This document shows positions 34,079 through 43,478 of a stretch of 64,000 nucleotides of DNA, one piece after another (position 1 is the stretch's first letter; each line of letters begins with the position of its first letter). The stretch covers positions 4,135,501-4,199,500 of the forward strand of contig NZ_CP120679.1 in NCBI RefSeq assembly GCF_029537375.1, in the 5' to 3' direction. The position numbers and the translations under genes were made by a program. The stretch comes from Bacillus sp. HSf4 (lineage in GTDB: Bacteria > Bacillota > Bacilli > Bacillales > Bacillaceae). The notes under the pieces were generated by a model that saw only the letters and a list, made by a program, of their open reading frames with translations, did no database searches and was not told where the DNA came from.

Positions 34079-34110
34079 AGCTGATCCCATCATGCGGATC
34101 GGCTTTTTAT
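34079..34110 (+). terminator. Terminator of argR
   Basis: AGCTGATCC pairs with GGATCGGCT (one G-T pair) around an 8-base loop, followed by TTTTTAT. Confidence 0.8.
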
Positions 34111-34245
34111 ATTTCCCTAAAAAAATTTTAAAAAATGATCCTTGTAAAATATACACATTTTATACGTTCTTCACTTTGCCCTGACAAGAGATGTTTTTCG
34201 ATATGTCATATTTATTCATTTTTGTTTTTGTGTCATCAAAAAACA

Positions 34246-34261
34246 CGTGAAATAGATCACA
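34246..34261 (+). promoter_or_regulatory. CRP/FNR-type site upstream of arcA (candidate ArcR site)
   Basis: CGTGA-AATAGA-TCACA differs from the TGTGA-N6-TCACA consensus by one base. It lies about 98 bases before the arcA start, and an arcR gene of the Crp/Fnr family ends the operon. Activation of arc by ArcR is known in B. licheniformis. An AT-rich stretch at about 34140-34170 may hold ARG-box-like half sites, but it is degenerate. Confidence 0.7.
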
Positions 34262-34268
34262 TTTTTGC

Positions 34269-34282
34269 TGTTATCGCTTTCA
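34269..34282 (+). promoter_or_regulatory. cre-like CcpA site in the arc promoter region
   Basis: TGTTATCGCTTTCA matches the cre consensus TGWNANCGNTNWCA at every fixed position. It lies between the CRP/FNR-like site and the arcA ribosome site, fitting carbon catabolite repression of the arginine deiminase pathway. Confidence 0.7.
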
Positions 34283-34343
34283 CATCGCGTGATCTCCCGC
34301 TGTTTTAAGCTTTACATGTAACAAAAAGAGTGTAGGAGGCGGG

Positions 34344-35585
34344 ATGAACATGACAGCACCGATCAACGTTTACTCAGAAATCGGCCATTTACAAACAGTC
34401 ATGCTGAAGCGGCCCGGGCGGGAACTGGAAAATCTCACCCCCGAGTACCTGGGAAAGCTTCTCTTTGACGACATTCCTTTTTTACCGGCCGTGCAAAACG
34501 AACATGACCAATTCGCAGAGACCCTTAGAAATCAAGGCGCAGAGGTTCTTTATTTAGAGAAGCTGACCGCTGAAGCTTTGGAAGACGATTCAGTCCGTGA
34601 ACGATTTATCAGCGAGCTTTTATCTGAGAGCAAAGCCGATATCAACGGGGCTTATCACAGACTGAAAGAATACTTGCTCTCCTTTGAAGCGGAAGCAATG
34701 GTCGAACGTGTGATGAGCGGCGTCCGCAAAAATGAAATCGAACTGGGGCTTCGCTCTCACCTGCACGAGCTGATGGAAGACCACTATCCATTTTATCTTG
34801 ACCCGATGCCAAACCTTTATTTCACAAGAGATCCGGCGGCAGCGATCGGCAGCGGACTCACCATCAATAAAATGAAGGAACCCGCGCGCCGGAGAGAATC
34901 CTTGTTTATGCGCTACATCATTCAGCACCATCCGCGGTTTAAAGGACACGACATCCCCGTCTGGCTTGACCGGGATTTCAACTTCAATATCGAAGGCGGC
35001 GATGAGCTTGTGTTGAATGAAGAAACGGTTGCGATCGGTGTGTCAGAACGTTCAACCGCACAGGCGATCGAACGGCTTGTTCGCAATTTGTTTAAACAAC
35101 AGAAACGGATTCGGCGGGTCCTTGCCGTGGAAATACCGAAAAGCAGGGCGTTTATGCACCTGGATACCGTCTTTACGATGGTCGACCGCGACCAATTCAC
35201 GATTCATCCCGCCATCCAGGGACCTGAAGGACAAATGCGGATCTTCATTCTTGAGCGGGGAGAAACGGAAGACGACATTCATATTACAGAAGAGCACAAC
35301 TTGCTGGAAGTGCTGAAGAAAACGCTCGGCCTTTCAGACGTCAACTTGATTTTCTGCGGAGGCGGAGATGAAATCGCTTCAGCACGCGAGCAATGGAACG
35401 ACGGCTCCAATACGCTGGCCATCGCTCCCGGCGTAGTGGTGACTTATGATCGAAACTATATTTCCAACGCCTGCCTGAGAGAGCAGGGTATCAAAGTCAT
35501 TGAAATCCCAAGCGGAGAGCTTTCCCGAGGCCGCGGAGGCCCGCGCTGCATGAGCATGCCGCTCTACCGTGAGGATGTAAAATAG
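34344..35585 (+). CDS. arcA: Arginine deiminase
   Basis: A 413-residue enzyme that hydrolyses arginine to citrulline and ammonia, the first step of the arginine deiminase pathway. It shows [37 protein letters not shown] (catalytic His) and the nucleophile Cys402 in [12 protein letters not shown]. The ATG at 34344 lies close behind GGAGGCGG; a second ATG two codons later is also possible. It opens the arcABDC-arcR cluster. Confidence 0.97.
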   Translation: MNMTAPINVYSEIGHLQTVMLKRPGRELENLTPEYLGKLLFDDIPFLPAVQNEHDQFAETLRNQGAEVLYLEKLTAEALEDDSVRERFISELLSESKADINGAYHRLKEYLLSFEAEAMVERVMSGVRKNEIELGLRSHLHELMEDHYPFYLDPMPNLYFTRDPAAAIGSGLTINKMKEPARRRESLFMRYIIQHHPRFKGHDIPVWLDRDFNFNIEGGDELVLNEETVAIGVSERSTAQAIERLVRNLFKQQKRIRRVLAVEIPKSRAFMHLDTVFTMVDRDQFTIHPAIQGPEGQMRIFILERGETEDDIHITEEHNLLEVLKKTLGLSDVNLIFCGGGDEIASAREQWNDGSNTLAIAPGVVVTYDRNYISNACLREQGIKVIEIPSGELSRGRGGPRCMSMPLYREDVK

Positions 35586-35616
35586 GCGAATTCAACAGAA
35601 AAAGGAGAGAGAGAAC

Positions 35617-36624
35617 ATGGCAAAAACAATTGACTTAAAAGGAAGAAGCTACTTGGCTGAAAAGGATTTTTCTGAAGAAGAAATCCTATATTTGCTCGAC
35701 CTTGCCCAAGATTTAAAAGACAAAAAAGCACAGGGAATCAGACACCGCTATTTGGAAGGCAAAAACATCGCTTTACTGTTTGAAAAACCGTCAACAAGAA
35801 CGCGCTGTGCTTTCACTACGGCTTGCATCGATCTTGGGGCACATCCGGAATATCTCGGCAAAGACGACATTCAGCTCGGCAAAAAGGAATCGATTGAAGA
35901 CACGGCAAAAGTCCTCGGCCGCATGTTTGACGGCATCGAGTTCCGCGGCTTTGAACACGAAAAAGTCATGGCGCTTGCCGAGCATTCAGGTGTGCCGGTC
36001 TGGAACGGCTTAACAGACTTGTGGCATCCGACACAAATGCTGGCCGACTTTATGACGGTAAAAGAACATATCGGACGCGTGAAGGGGGTCAAGCTCACCT
36101 ATATCGGCGATGGACGGAACAATGTCGCCAACAGCCTGCTCATCGGCGGAGCCAAAGTCGGAATGGACGTCAGAATCTGCTCACCGGAAGACCTTTTCCC
36201 TGATCGGGAAATCGTCGAAATGGCGGAAGCTTTCGCAAAAGAATCAGGAGGAAAAGTGACCGTCACAAGCGATACAGACAAAGGAGTCTCCGGAGCGGAC
36301 GTGCTGTATACCGATGTTTGGGTGTCCATGGGGGAAGAAGACAAGTTTGCCGAACGGATTCAGCTTTTAAAACCTTATCAAGTGAACATGGAGCTCGTGA
36401 GGAAAACCGGAAATGACCATGTCATCTTCCTGCACTGTCTGCCTGCCTTCCATGACCTTCATACAACATATGGACAAAGCGTCTACGAAAAACACGGCAT
36501 CAAAGAAATGGAAGTGACAGATGAAGTGTTCCGCAGCAAGCACTCTAAAGTATTTGATGAAGCGGAAAACCGGATGCATACGATCAAAGCTGTCATGGCG
36601 GCTACATTGGGCGATCTTGACTGA
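35617..36624 (+). CDS. arcB: Ornithine carbamoyltransferase, catabolic
   Basis: A 335-residue transcarbamylase that here splits citrulline to ornithine and carbamoyl phosphate. It has the carbamoyl-phosphate site [10 protein letters not shown], the [13 protein letters not shown] loop and the active site [10 protein letters not shown]. Position between arcA and arcD marks it as the catabolic enzyme. The start follows AAAGGAGAG and is 31 bases after arcA. Confidence 0.97.
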   Translation: MAKTIDLKGRSYLAEKDFSEEEILYLLDLAQDLKDKKAQGIRHRYLEGKNIALLFEKPSTRTRCAFTTACIDLGAHPEYLGKDDIQLGKKESIEDTAKVLGRMFDGIEFRGFEHEKVMALAEHSGVPVWNGLTDLWHPTQMLADFMTVKEHIGRVKGVKLTYIGDGRNNVANSLLIGGAKVGMDVRICSPEDLFPDREIVEMAEAFAKESGGKVTVTSDTDKGVSGADVLYTDVWVSMGEEDKFAERIQLLKPYQVNMELVRKTGNDHVIFLHCLPAFHDLHTTYGQSVYEKHGIKEMEVTDEVFRSKHSKVFDEAENRMHTIKAVMAATLGDLD

Positions 36625-36680
36625 TAGGAAAAGGGTGAAAGATCCCCTTTTCCATTCTAAACCGAATGAGGTGACCAACA

Positions 36681-38087
36681 ATGGCGGAAGAAAAAAAACT
36701 GGGGCTGTTTGCGCTCATCGCGCTTGTGATCGGTTCAATGATCGGCGGCGGAGCCTTCAATCTGGCCAGCGATATGGCTTCCGGGGCAGGGGCCGGCGCC
36801 ATCTTAATCGGCTGGGTCATTACCGGTGTCGGTATGATTGCCTTGGCCTTCTCTTTCCAAAATCTGACGACGAAAAGACCTGATTTAGACGGCGGCATTT
36901 TTACTTATGCACGGGAGGGATTCGGCCATTTTATGGGCTTTAACAGCGGCTGGGGATACTGGTTCGCGGCCCTTCTCGGCAATGTCGCATATGGAACCCT
37001 GCTGTTTAGCGCTGTCGGCTATTTTATCCCCGTATTTGGAGACGGCCAAAACATCGCATCCGTTATCGGTGCAAGCGTGATTTTATGGAGCGTACACTTT
37101 TTGATTCTGCGCGGTGTCCAGTCCGCTGCCATGATTAATTTGATTACAACGATTTCAAAACTGGTGCCGATTTTTGCTTTTATCATCGCCGTCATCTTTG
37201 TTTTTCATCTTGATTTATTTACTCAGGATTTTTGGGGACAAGGACTGTCGCTTGGATCAATCGGTTCGCAAGTGAAAAGCACGATGCTCGTCACCGTCTG
37301 GGTGTTTACCGGAATTGAAGGAGCCGTTCTTTTTTCAAGCCGGGCCAAGAAATCGAGCGATGTCGGCAAGGCGACCGTCATCGGCCTGATCAGCGTGCTG
37401 GCGATTTACATCATGATCACCATGCTGTCGTTTGGCGTCATAAACCAGGAAAACCTGGCCGGTCTTCCCAACCCTTCAATGGCAGCCATCATGGAGCATA
37501 TCGTCGGCAAATGGGGAGCTGTTCTGATCAACTTTGGACTGATTATTTCAGTGTTGGGCGCCTGGTTGGCCTGGACATTGTTCGCCGGAGAGCTGCCGCT
37601 GATCGCCGCACGTGAAGGCGTTTTTCCAAAATGGTTCGGAAAAGAAAACAAAAACGGCGCACCCACAAATGCGCTGACATTGACAAACGCTATCATCCAG
37701 CTGTTTTTGCTGACATTTATCATTTCGGATACGGCATATCAGTTCGCTTTTTCCTTGGCTTCCTCAGCTATCTTAATCCCGTATTTATTTTCCGGGTTTT
37801 ATCAGCTCAAATACAGCTGGCTGCACAAGGAACCCGACCGTATCAAGAACATCGCAATCGGGCTGATCGCTAGCATTTACGGCATCTGGCTCATTTATGC
37901 GGCAGGCCTTGACTACCTGCTGTTGACGATGATTTTATACGCACCCGGCATTCTCGTATTCCGGGCGGTCCGGAAAAGCAAAAAAGAACCTGTATTCAAT
38001 AAGGCCGAGCTTGTCGTCGCCGTCATCATTCTAATATTGGCGATTGTAGCCATCGCGGAATTAATGTCGGGCAGCATTTCAATTTAA
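36681..38087 (+). CDS. arcD: Arginine/ornithine antiporter
   Basis: A 468-residue amino acid antiporter of the APC superfamily with 12-13 helices. It begins MAEEKKLGLFALIALVIGSM, with the APC GSMIGGGAF loop, and contains WVFTGIEGAVLFSSRAKK in the middle. It takes up arginine in exchange for ornithine without using energy. The gene is 56 bases after arcB and 18 before arcC. Confidence 0.95.
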   Translation: MAEEKKLGLFALIALVIGSMIGGGAFNLASDMASGAGAGAILIGWVITGVGMIALAFSFQNLTTKRPDLDGGIFTYAREGFGHFMGFNSGWGYWFAALLGNVAYGTLLFSAVGYFIPVFGDGQNIASVIGASVILWSVHFLILRGVQSAAMINLITTISKLVPIFAFIIAVIFVFHLDLFTQDFWGQGLSLGSIGSQVKSTMLVTVWVFTGIEGAVLFSSRAKKSSDVGKATVIGLISVLAIYIMITMLSFGVINQENLAGLPNPSMAAIMEHIVGKWGAVLINFGLIISVLGAWLAWTLFAGELPLIAAREGVFPKWFGKENKNGAPTNALTLTNAIIQLFLLTFIISDTAYQFAFSLASSAILIPYLFSGFYQLKYSWLHKEPDRIKNIAIGLIASIYGIWLIYAAGLDYLLLTMILYAPGILVFRAVRKSKKEPVFNKAELVVAVIILILAIVAIAELMSGSISI

Positions 38088-38105
38088 CAAACAGAGGTGT
38101 TTCAT

Positions 38106-39056
38106 ATGAAAAAAAGAAAAATTGTCGTCGCGCTTGGCGGTAATGCCATTCAAACGGGAGATGACGCCAGCGCAGCAGCACAAAAACGGGCATTGGAAGA
38201 AACGGCTGTGTATTTGGCGGATATGCTCGACAATGGAACTGAACTGATCATCACGCACGGAAACGGGCCGCAAGTCGGGAATCTGATGATTCAGCAAAAG
38301 CAGGCGGACTCTCCGAAAACACCGGCTATGCCGCTTGAGACGTGTGTATCGATGACACAGGGAATGATCGGCTGCTGGCTGCAAAATGCCATCGACCAAG
38401 CGCTGCGTGCAAAAGGTAAAGACGGACATGCGGCAACTGTGATTACCCGTGTTGCCGTCCGCAGTGATGATGAAGCTTTTCGCAACCCTACAAAGCCGAT
38501 CGGACCGTTTTACAGCGAAGAGGAAGCGAAAAAGCTGATGAACCAAAACGGTGACCTCGTATTTAAAGAAGACGCCGGAAGAGGCTGGCGCCGCGTCGTC
38601 CCGTCGCCTGCACCGGTGTCGATCCTTGAGCATGACGTCATCAACGAGTTGGTTGAAAAAGGGCATATCGTCATCGCGGCTGGCGGCGGCGGTGTTCCCG
38701 TGCTTGAACAAAGCCAGTCCATCCGCGGAATCGACGCCGTCATTGACAAAGATTTCGCCGCCTGTAAGTTAGCGGAGCTTGTTCATGCGGATGAACTGAT
38801 CATCTTAACAGGTGTCGACCATGTCGCCGTCAACTACTTAAAACCGACGGAACGGGCGCTCGGGCATGTGACTGCTGAGGAATTAAAAGGGTATATCAAA
38901 GAAAAGCAATTTGCAGAGGGCAGCATGCTGCCAAAAGTAAAAGCAGCCATTCAGTTTGCCGAAGCCAAAAAAGGAAACAAGACGGTGATTACCTCCCTGA
39001 AACTGGCGAAAGAAGCGCTCAAAGGCCATGCAGGGACCATTGTCGAACAAGCCTAA
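38106..39056 (+). CDS. arcC: Carbamate kinase
   Basis: A 316-residue amino-acid-kinase-fold enzyme that makes ATP from carbamoyl phosphate and ADP. Motifs are [39 protein letters not shown] and [13 protein letters not shown]. The ATG at 38106 follows ACAGAGGTG; a GTG inside that site is unlikely to be the start. It completes the energy-yielding arm of the pathway. Confidence 0.97.
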   Translation: MKKRKIVVALGGNAIQTGDDASAAAQKRALEETAVYLADMLDNGTELIITHGNGPQVGNLMIQQKQADSPKTPAMPLETCVSMTQGMIGCWLQNAIDQALRAKGKDGHAATVITRVAVRSDDEAFRNPTKPIGPFYSEEEAKKLMNQNGDLVFKEDAGRGWRRVVPSPAPVSILEHDVINELVEKGHIVIAAGGGGVPVLEQSQSIRGIDAVIDKDFAACKLAELVHADELIILTGVDHVAVNYLKPTERALGHVTAEELKGYIKEKQFAEGSMLPKVKAAIQFAEAKKGNKTVITSLKLAKEALKGHAGTIVEQA

Positions 39057-39058
39057 GC

Positions 39059-39099
39059 GCGGCAAAGGAAGCGCTCTATAAGAGTTCTTCCTTTTGCCG
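39059..39099 (+). terminator. Hairpin between arcC and arcR
   Basis: GGCAAAGGAAG pairs with CTTCCTTTTGCC (one bulge) around a 15-base loop, but no T tract follows. It may reduce arcR expression or protect the upstream mRNA rather than end transcription. Confidence 0.45.
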
Positions 39100-39173
39100 A
39101 TCGTCAAAAACAAGTAAAATTTAAGATATATTACCTCAAGTCTTAACAAAATCGAAAAGGGTGATCCGTTCAT

Positions 39174-39851
39174 ATGAAGAACAAAGACATTGTACATCAG
39201 CTGAAAAAGTTTTCCCTATTCGCCTCCCTGAATAAAAAAGAGCTTGAAAGTATGAAACAGTTTATCTATTGGCGCACTTACCATAAAGGCCAGATTTTAT
39301 TCATGGAGGAAGACCCCAGGGAACGCATGTATCTTCTTCTCGACGGTTTTATTAAACTCGAAAAATCCAATGAAACGGGATCCATGTTTTATACCGACTA
39401 CGTACGTCCTCACACACTCTTTCCGTTCGGCGGCCTGTTTCGCGATGAATGTTATCATTATGCCGCTGAAGCCTTAACCGATATTGAACTCTACTATATT
39501 CCCATGAACATTTTTGAAGATCTTGTCAGGGAAAACAAAAACCTTCTCTTTGATGTTCTGAATCAATTATCCGATATCCTTGCCCTTCACGAAGAAAGGC
39601 TCAAACGAATCACTCTCTCCCATGCGCACGACAGGGTGACACAGGCCATCTATTATTTGACCGAAAGCCTCGGCCAAAAAGAAAGCGATTCAACCGTGAT
39701 CAACTGTCCGATCACCGCCTCGGAAATCGCGAAAATCTCCGGCACATCGCGCGAAACCGTAAGCGCCGTCCTGAAAAAACTCCGCTGTGAAGGCATTATC
39801 AGCCAAATGAACAAACAGATTATGATCAACCGACCCGAATATTTTATGTGA
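39174..39851 (+). CDS. arcR: ArcR, Crp/Fnr-family activator of the arc operon
   Basis: A 225-residue regulator with an N-terminal cyclic-nucleotide-binding-like beta roll (about 20-110, MYLLLDGFIKLEKS) and a C-terminal winged helix (TASEIAKISGTSRETVSAVL). It lacks the Cys cluster of Fnr, so it does not bind an Fe-S cluster in the Fnr way. In B. licheniformis ArcR is needed for anaerobic induction of arcABDC. It is the last gene of the cluster, and a CRP/FNR-like site lies upstream of arcA. Confidence 0.92.
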   Translation: MKNKDIVHQLKKFSLFASLNKKELESMKQFIYWRTYHKGQILFMEEDPRERMYLLLDGFIKLEKSNETGSMFYTDYVRPHTLFPFGGLFRDECYHYAAEALTDIELYYIPMNIFEDLVRENKNLLFDVLNQLSDILALHEERLKRITLSHAHDRVTQAIYYLTESLGQKESDSTVINCPITASEIAKISGTSRETVSAVLKKLRCEGIISQMNKQIMINRPEYFM

Positions 39852-39865
39852 TTGTTTTGCTCCTC

Positions 39866-39895
39866 AAATCATCCCGGTTATAGACGGGATGATTT
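39866..39895 (+). terminator. Hairpin after arcR
   Basis: An 11-bp perfect stem AAATCATCCCG / CGGGATGATTT with an 8-base loop follows the arcR stop. The T tract is only three bases, so it is a moderate terminator. Confidence 0.6.
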
Positions 39896-39975
39896 CGATG
39901 TATAACCTGATTCTTCAGCAGCACAGTCGACCCGCTCGATACTCCGTTTCTTTCAAACACTGTATCATGTAAAGT

Positions 39976-40713
39976 CTACATCATATCCCGCCGTGAAAAA
40001 TCCCTCACCCCGAGCGCCGTTAATAGGACAAACAAAACGATTAACACACCATAAAACAAGGGATATGAATCAATCGGCGACTCATCGGGAGGGGACATCC
40101 CCAGCATCGGAAGCGTCCAGGGATAGATTTGCCCCAATGGAGTATTGGCGGCAAGGATGGAAGGCAATGTAAACCCGATGCTGACAGCCAGCGGTATACC
40201 GAATGTCTTATACCTGATGGAGATGATCAGCTGCAACACGATAAGCGGAAGGCAGGCAATGGACCCTTGGACGACATATCCTAAAATTGCGAGAAACGGC
40301 AGACCTCCTTTTAAACCATTAAGGAACCCGAATAGAATAAAAAGTATGAATAAGAGGCCCATCGTCGCAGCAACCATCATCACAACCATAACACTTTTCG
40401 AAAAGAAAACCCGGGACCTTAAAACCGGCAGAGCCAACAATTGCTTCCACCCTCCGCCCACATGTTCTTCTCTGCACACAAATGCAGCATATATACCTAC
40501 AAGAATCGGCAGCACAAAGGATCCCATAAAAACGGCCACCTGTGTCCAGGCTTCCATCCACTCGTTATCACCAGGCTGCACAAATAGTTTATAGTTATTG
40601 CGAAAGTTAGTGTAAGCCAATAGGACGCTGATAAAAGGGGCCAATACATACAACACCCACATTTTCGAACGTTTTAATTTCAATCTTTCAGCAGCTATTA
40701 TATTTTTTAACAT
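39976..40713 (-). CDS. ABC-2 type exporter permease, second subunit
   Basis: A 245-residue membrane protein with six predicted helices, beginning MLKNIIAAERLKLKRSKMWV in the way of lantibiotic/bacitracin-type exporter permeases (LanE/G, BcrB). It contains CREEHVGGGWKQLLALPVLR, a stretch conserved with its neighbour (NIEHQTNSWKQTLSLPVSR). The two permeases are therefore paralogues. It is the last gene of an ATPase-permease-permease operon and follows the previous gene by 11 bases. Confidence 0.82.
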   Translation of the reverse strand: MLKNIIAAERLKLKRSKMWVLYVLAPFISVLLAYTNFRNNYKLFVQPGDNEWMEAWTQVAVFMGSFVLPILVGIYAAFVCREEHVGGGWKQLLALPVLRSRVFFSKSVMVVMMVAATMGLLFILFILFGFLNGLKGGLPFLAILGYVVQGSIACLPLIVLQLIISIRYKTFGIPLAVSIGFTLPSILAANTPLGQIYPWTLPMLGMSPPDESPIDSYPLFYGVLIVLFVLLTALGVRDFSRRDMM

Positions 40714-40724
40714 GATACACCCTC

Positions 40725-41477
40725 CTACAGCACATCTCGCTTTTTAAAATGAAAGGCCCCAATGAACAAAAGCAGCATTCCGACAAAAACATTAATGATG
40801 ACAAAAGCCGATAGATCCGGATTGATCACAAGACCCTCATATTGCAGGATAATGGTTGAAGACTGGCTCGGATAAGCGAGCGGAAACCACCGCGTCGTCA
40901 TTCCGGCAGCTAAAAAGAGACCGAGAATTGAACTTACCGTACCAATGAGAATAGCAAACGCCTGGTTTTTAAATGTGATGGACAACCATAATTGAAAAGA
41001 CATGATCGGCAAAGCCGTCAGCAGCATGACATAACTGTCCCCAAACAAAAGCCCCCACGGTATCGGCCCTTCAAATCCCAAAGCCTTGCCCAGTACAACC
41101 ATCCCTATTGCAAATATCGTTGCAGTTAAGAGCAGGCTGTTAAATAGCCAAATATATTTGCTTAAGTAAATTCCTACTCTTGATACCGGCAGAGACAGCG
41201 TTTGCTTCCACGAATTTGTCTGATGCTCTATATTTGCAATAATGGAGGCAATAATCGTTACGGCTAAAGGAAAACCCAGCCCAAACAGCATGCTGTTGTC
41301 GAAAAGCATATACTGCCACATGGAGGACGCCTTAAACATTTCAGCTTGCTTTTGGGCATACTCTCCACGGTAAGTTAAATTCAACAGCTCATATGCCAGA
41401 ACAACAAGGGGAACCAAGAAGACGACGATAAACAAAGAGGACCGCTTCAGTTTCAGGAGATCACCCCGCAGCCTCAT
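40725..41477 (-). CDS. ABC-2 type exporter permease, first subunit
   Basis: A 250-residue membrane protein with six helices that starts MRLRGDLLKLKRSSLFIVVF. The ATG at 41477 follows GGAGGG and overlaps the ATPase stop by 4 bases (ATGA); a much longer frame upstream runs through the ATPase gene and is not used. With the second permease it would form the channel of an exporter like LanFEG or BcrAB. The substrate is unknown, but the divergent two-component system suggests a cell-envelope peptide antibiotic. Confidence 0.82.
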   Translation of the reverse strand: MRLRGDLLKLKRSSLFIVVFLVPLVVLAYELLNLTYRGEYAQKQAEMFKASSMWQYMLFDNSMLFGLGFPLAVTIIASIIANIEHQTNSWKQTLSLPVSRVGIYLSKYIWLFNSLLLTATIFAIGMVVLGKALGFEGPIPWGLLFGDSYVMLLTALPIMSFQLWLSITFKNQAFAILIGTVSSILGLFLAAGMTTRWFPLAYPSQSSTIILQYEGLVINPDLSAFVIINVFVGMLLLFIGAFHFKKRDVL

Positions 41478-42388
41478 AAACTTCCCTCCGTACCAGTCAG
41501 CTCCAGGAATATATCTTCCAAAGACCGTTTTACTTCTTCCAGTCTGTAAACAGAGACTCCCGACTGTACCAGAATTCCGTTGATTTCGGAAACAAATTCT
41601 GGCGATGTTTCGCTGATCCACAAGTTTCCTTCCTGAAGTTTTGCATGCAGCCCCCTGTTTTGTATAATGGATTGGGCTTCATGAATATTATTCGCTCCAA
41701 TCTTCAGAAGCGGTTTTTGTTTTTTCCGTAATGCTTCGATATCATCTTGGAAAATCAGCTTCCCATTCAAAATAATGCCCACTTGTGTCGCCATCTGATC
41801 AATCTCGCTTAATAAATGACTGGATACCAGCACGGTCATGCCGTATCTATCCGGCAACTCCTTTATCAATTCTCTGATTTCGTGAATACCGGCAGGGTCC
41901 AGTCCATTCGTCGGTTCATCCAGCACCAGGAGATCAGGCTTGCTCATTAAAGCAGCCGCAATCCCTAATCTTTGCTTCATTCCCAGCGAGTACTCTTTCG
42001 TTAATCGATCCGCCACTTTTGTCAGACGAACGATCTCAAGCACTTCCCCAATCCGTCCCTCTGGCAAATCACGAACACTGCGAATCACCTCGAGATTTTC
42101 TCTTCCGGTTAAATTTCCGTAATAAGATGGCGATTCAACTAGAGAACCGATTCTCTGCAAGATTTGCAGACGGTTTTGGCGGATATCCTGGCCAAATAGC
42201 TGAATATTTCCATTTGCAGGCTTAATCAAGCCTAACAGCATCCTGATCGTTGTGGTTTTTCCGGCACCGTTCGGCCCTAAGAACCCGTATATTTGTCCTT
42301 TTTCTATTTTCATCTCCAACCCGCTGACCGATGTTTGTTTTCCGAATTTTTTTGTTAAATTTTTTGTTAACACGATATTTTGTTCCAC
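41474..42388 (-). CDS. ABC exporter ATP-binding protein (BcrA-like)
   Basis: A 304-residue ATPase with Walker A GFLGPNGAGKTTTIRM, signature YSLGMKQRLGIAAAL, Walker B LLVLDEPTNGLD and the switch His in LVSSHLLSEID. The extra 80 residues at the C-terminus are usual for BcrA-type subunits. It heads an operon with two permease genes and is divergent from a response regulator gene across a 367-base spacer. Confidence 0.88.
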   Translation of the reverse strand: MEQNIVLTKNLTKKFGKQTSVSGLEMKIEKGQIYGFLGPNGAGKTTTIRMLLGLIKPANGNIQLFGQDIRQNRLQILQRIGSLVESPSYYGNLTGRENLEVIRSVRDLPEGRIGEVLEIVRLTKVADRLTKEYSLGMKQRLGIAAALMSKPDLLVLDEPTNGLDPAGIHEIRELIKELPDRYGMTVLVSSHLLSEIDQMATQVGIILNGKLIFQDDIEALRKKQKPLLKIGANNIHEAQSIIQNRGLHAKLQEGNLWISETSPEFVSEINGILVQSGVSVYRLEEVKRSLEDIFLELTGTEGSL

Positions 42389-42524
42389 TGTTCCTCACCT
42401 CACCTTCATCATAGACTCATTTGTATTAATGCGCCTTAAACTCTTCCTGAACATTGCCTAAACACGGGAAAACAGCTGCTGCATCGCCAAAAAAGGAACC
42501 CGACAAATATATGCTATATAAAAT

Positions 42525-42559
42525 AAGAGGCTGTTTTTCTTGTTAAGAAACAGCCTCTT
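42525..42559. other. Strong hairpin in the ABC/two-component divergent spacer
   Basis: AAGAGGCTGTTT pairs with AAACAGCCTCTT around a short inner stem CTT-GTT-AAG, a near-perfect stem of about 15 bp. No T tract follows on the plus strand; on the minus strand the sequence after it is TATTTTATATAGC, so it could be a weak terminator, an attenuator of the ABC operon, or a mobile-repeat relic. Confidence 0.5.
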
Positions 42560-42755
42560 GCAATATGAATGATGATGAAATGAGCAAATGCACTCAGAAA
42601 TGATTGTCCATACACCGCCTCCGCCAGGCAATGTTAAGGAATATAAAAGTTAGAATTTTAAGAAAATTGAACATCACTTAAATTTCAGCCGCCATAACTT
42701 TCTTTGCCTGCTATTTCATGTGAAAATGAAAGCGTATATTAATGGAGGTCATAAA

Positions 42756-43478
42756 ATGGATCATTCTTTCGGACAATGCAAAGTGTTAATCGTTGATGAT
42801 GACCAGCATATTTTAGATTTATTAAACGTGGTGTTTGAAAACGAAGGGTTCTCTGATGTCTTAAACGCCAAGAACGGAGAGGAAACGCTCCATCTTTTAA
42901 AACATCAAGAGCCGGATATCGTCCTGCTTGATGTGATGCTTCCGGATTCAGATGGATTCACTCTTTGCAATCAATTCCGCCAATTTACAAATATCCCCGT
43001 TCTTTTTCTTACAGCTAAAACATCTGATTTGGATAAACTGCAAGGCTTTAGTTTTGGGGGAGACGACTACATTACCAAACCTTTTAACCCTCTTGAAATC
43101 GTTGCCCGTGTTAAAGCCCAGTTAAAACGATATAAAGATTTCACTCCTTCATCGTCCAAGCCGGTTTATGATTTCGGGGATTTTCAAGTTGATGAGACAT
43201 CGGGGAAACTGGTTGTTGATGGAACAAGAATCGAGTGTCCGGCTCAAGAGTTTAAGCTTCTACTGTATTTTTGCAACCACCCCAATCAAATATTAAGCAA
43301 ACAAAAGATTTACAGAGATGTTTGGGGAGAGTTTTATAATGGCGACAGTACGGTCATGGTACATGTTCGCCGGCTTAGAGAAAAAATTGAAAAAGACCCG
43401 AGCCGCCCAAAATGGATTAAGACGGCAAGGGGGCTTGGCTATATTTTTGAAGTTCAGCCGACAGGTGGAAAGCAATGA
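42756..43478 (+). CDS. OmpR-family response regulator
   Basis: A 240-residue regulator. The receiver domain has CKVLIVDDDQH (acidic pocket), phospho-acceptor Asp59 in IVLLDVMLPD, and FLTAKTS with Lys in DYITKPFNPLE. A winged-helix DNA-binding domain follows (CPAQEFKLLLYFCNHPNQIL, VMVHVRRLREKIE). The ATG at 42756 follows GGAGG. Its stop overlaps the kinase start by 4 bases. Confidence 0.9.
   Translation: MDHSFGQCKVLIVDDDQHILDLLNVVFENEGFSDVLNAKNGEETLHLLKHQEPDIVLLDVMLPDSDGFTLCNQFRQFTNIPVLFLTAKTSDLDKLQGFSFGGDDYITKPFNPLEIVARVKAQLKRYKDFTPSSSKPVYDFGDFQVDETSGKLVVDGTRIECPAQEFKLLLYFCNHPNQILSKQKIYRDVWGEFYNGDSTVMVHVRRLREKIEKDPSRPKWIKTARGLGYIFEVQPTGGKQ

Noticed and set aside
38079..38711. A 210-codon open frame antisense to arcC
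   Set aside because: It is a mirror of the arcC coding frame with no ribosome site; arcC itself has complete family motifs.
41478..41621. N-terminal extension of the first ABC permease
   Set aside because: It lies wholly inside the ATPase gene in another frame; the ATG at 41477 has GGAGGG and the usual 4-base overlap.
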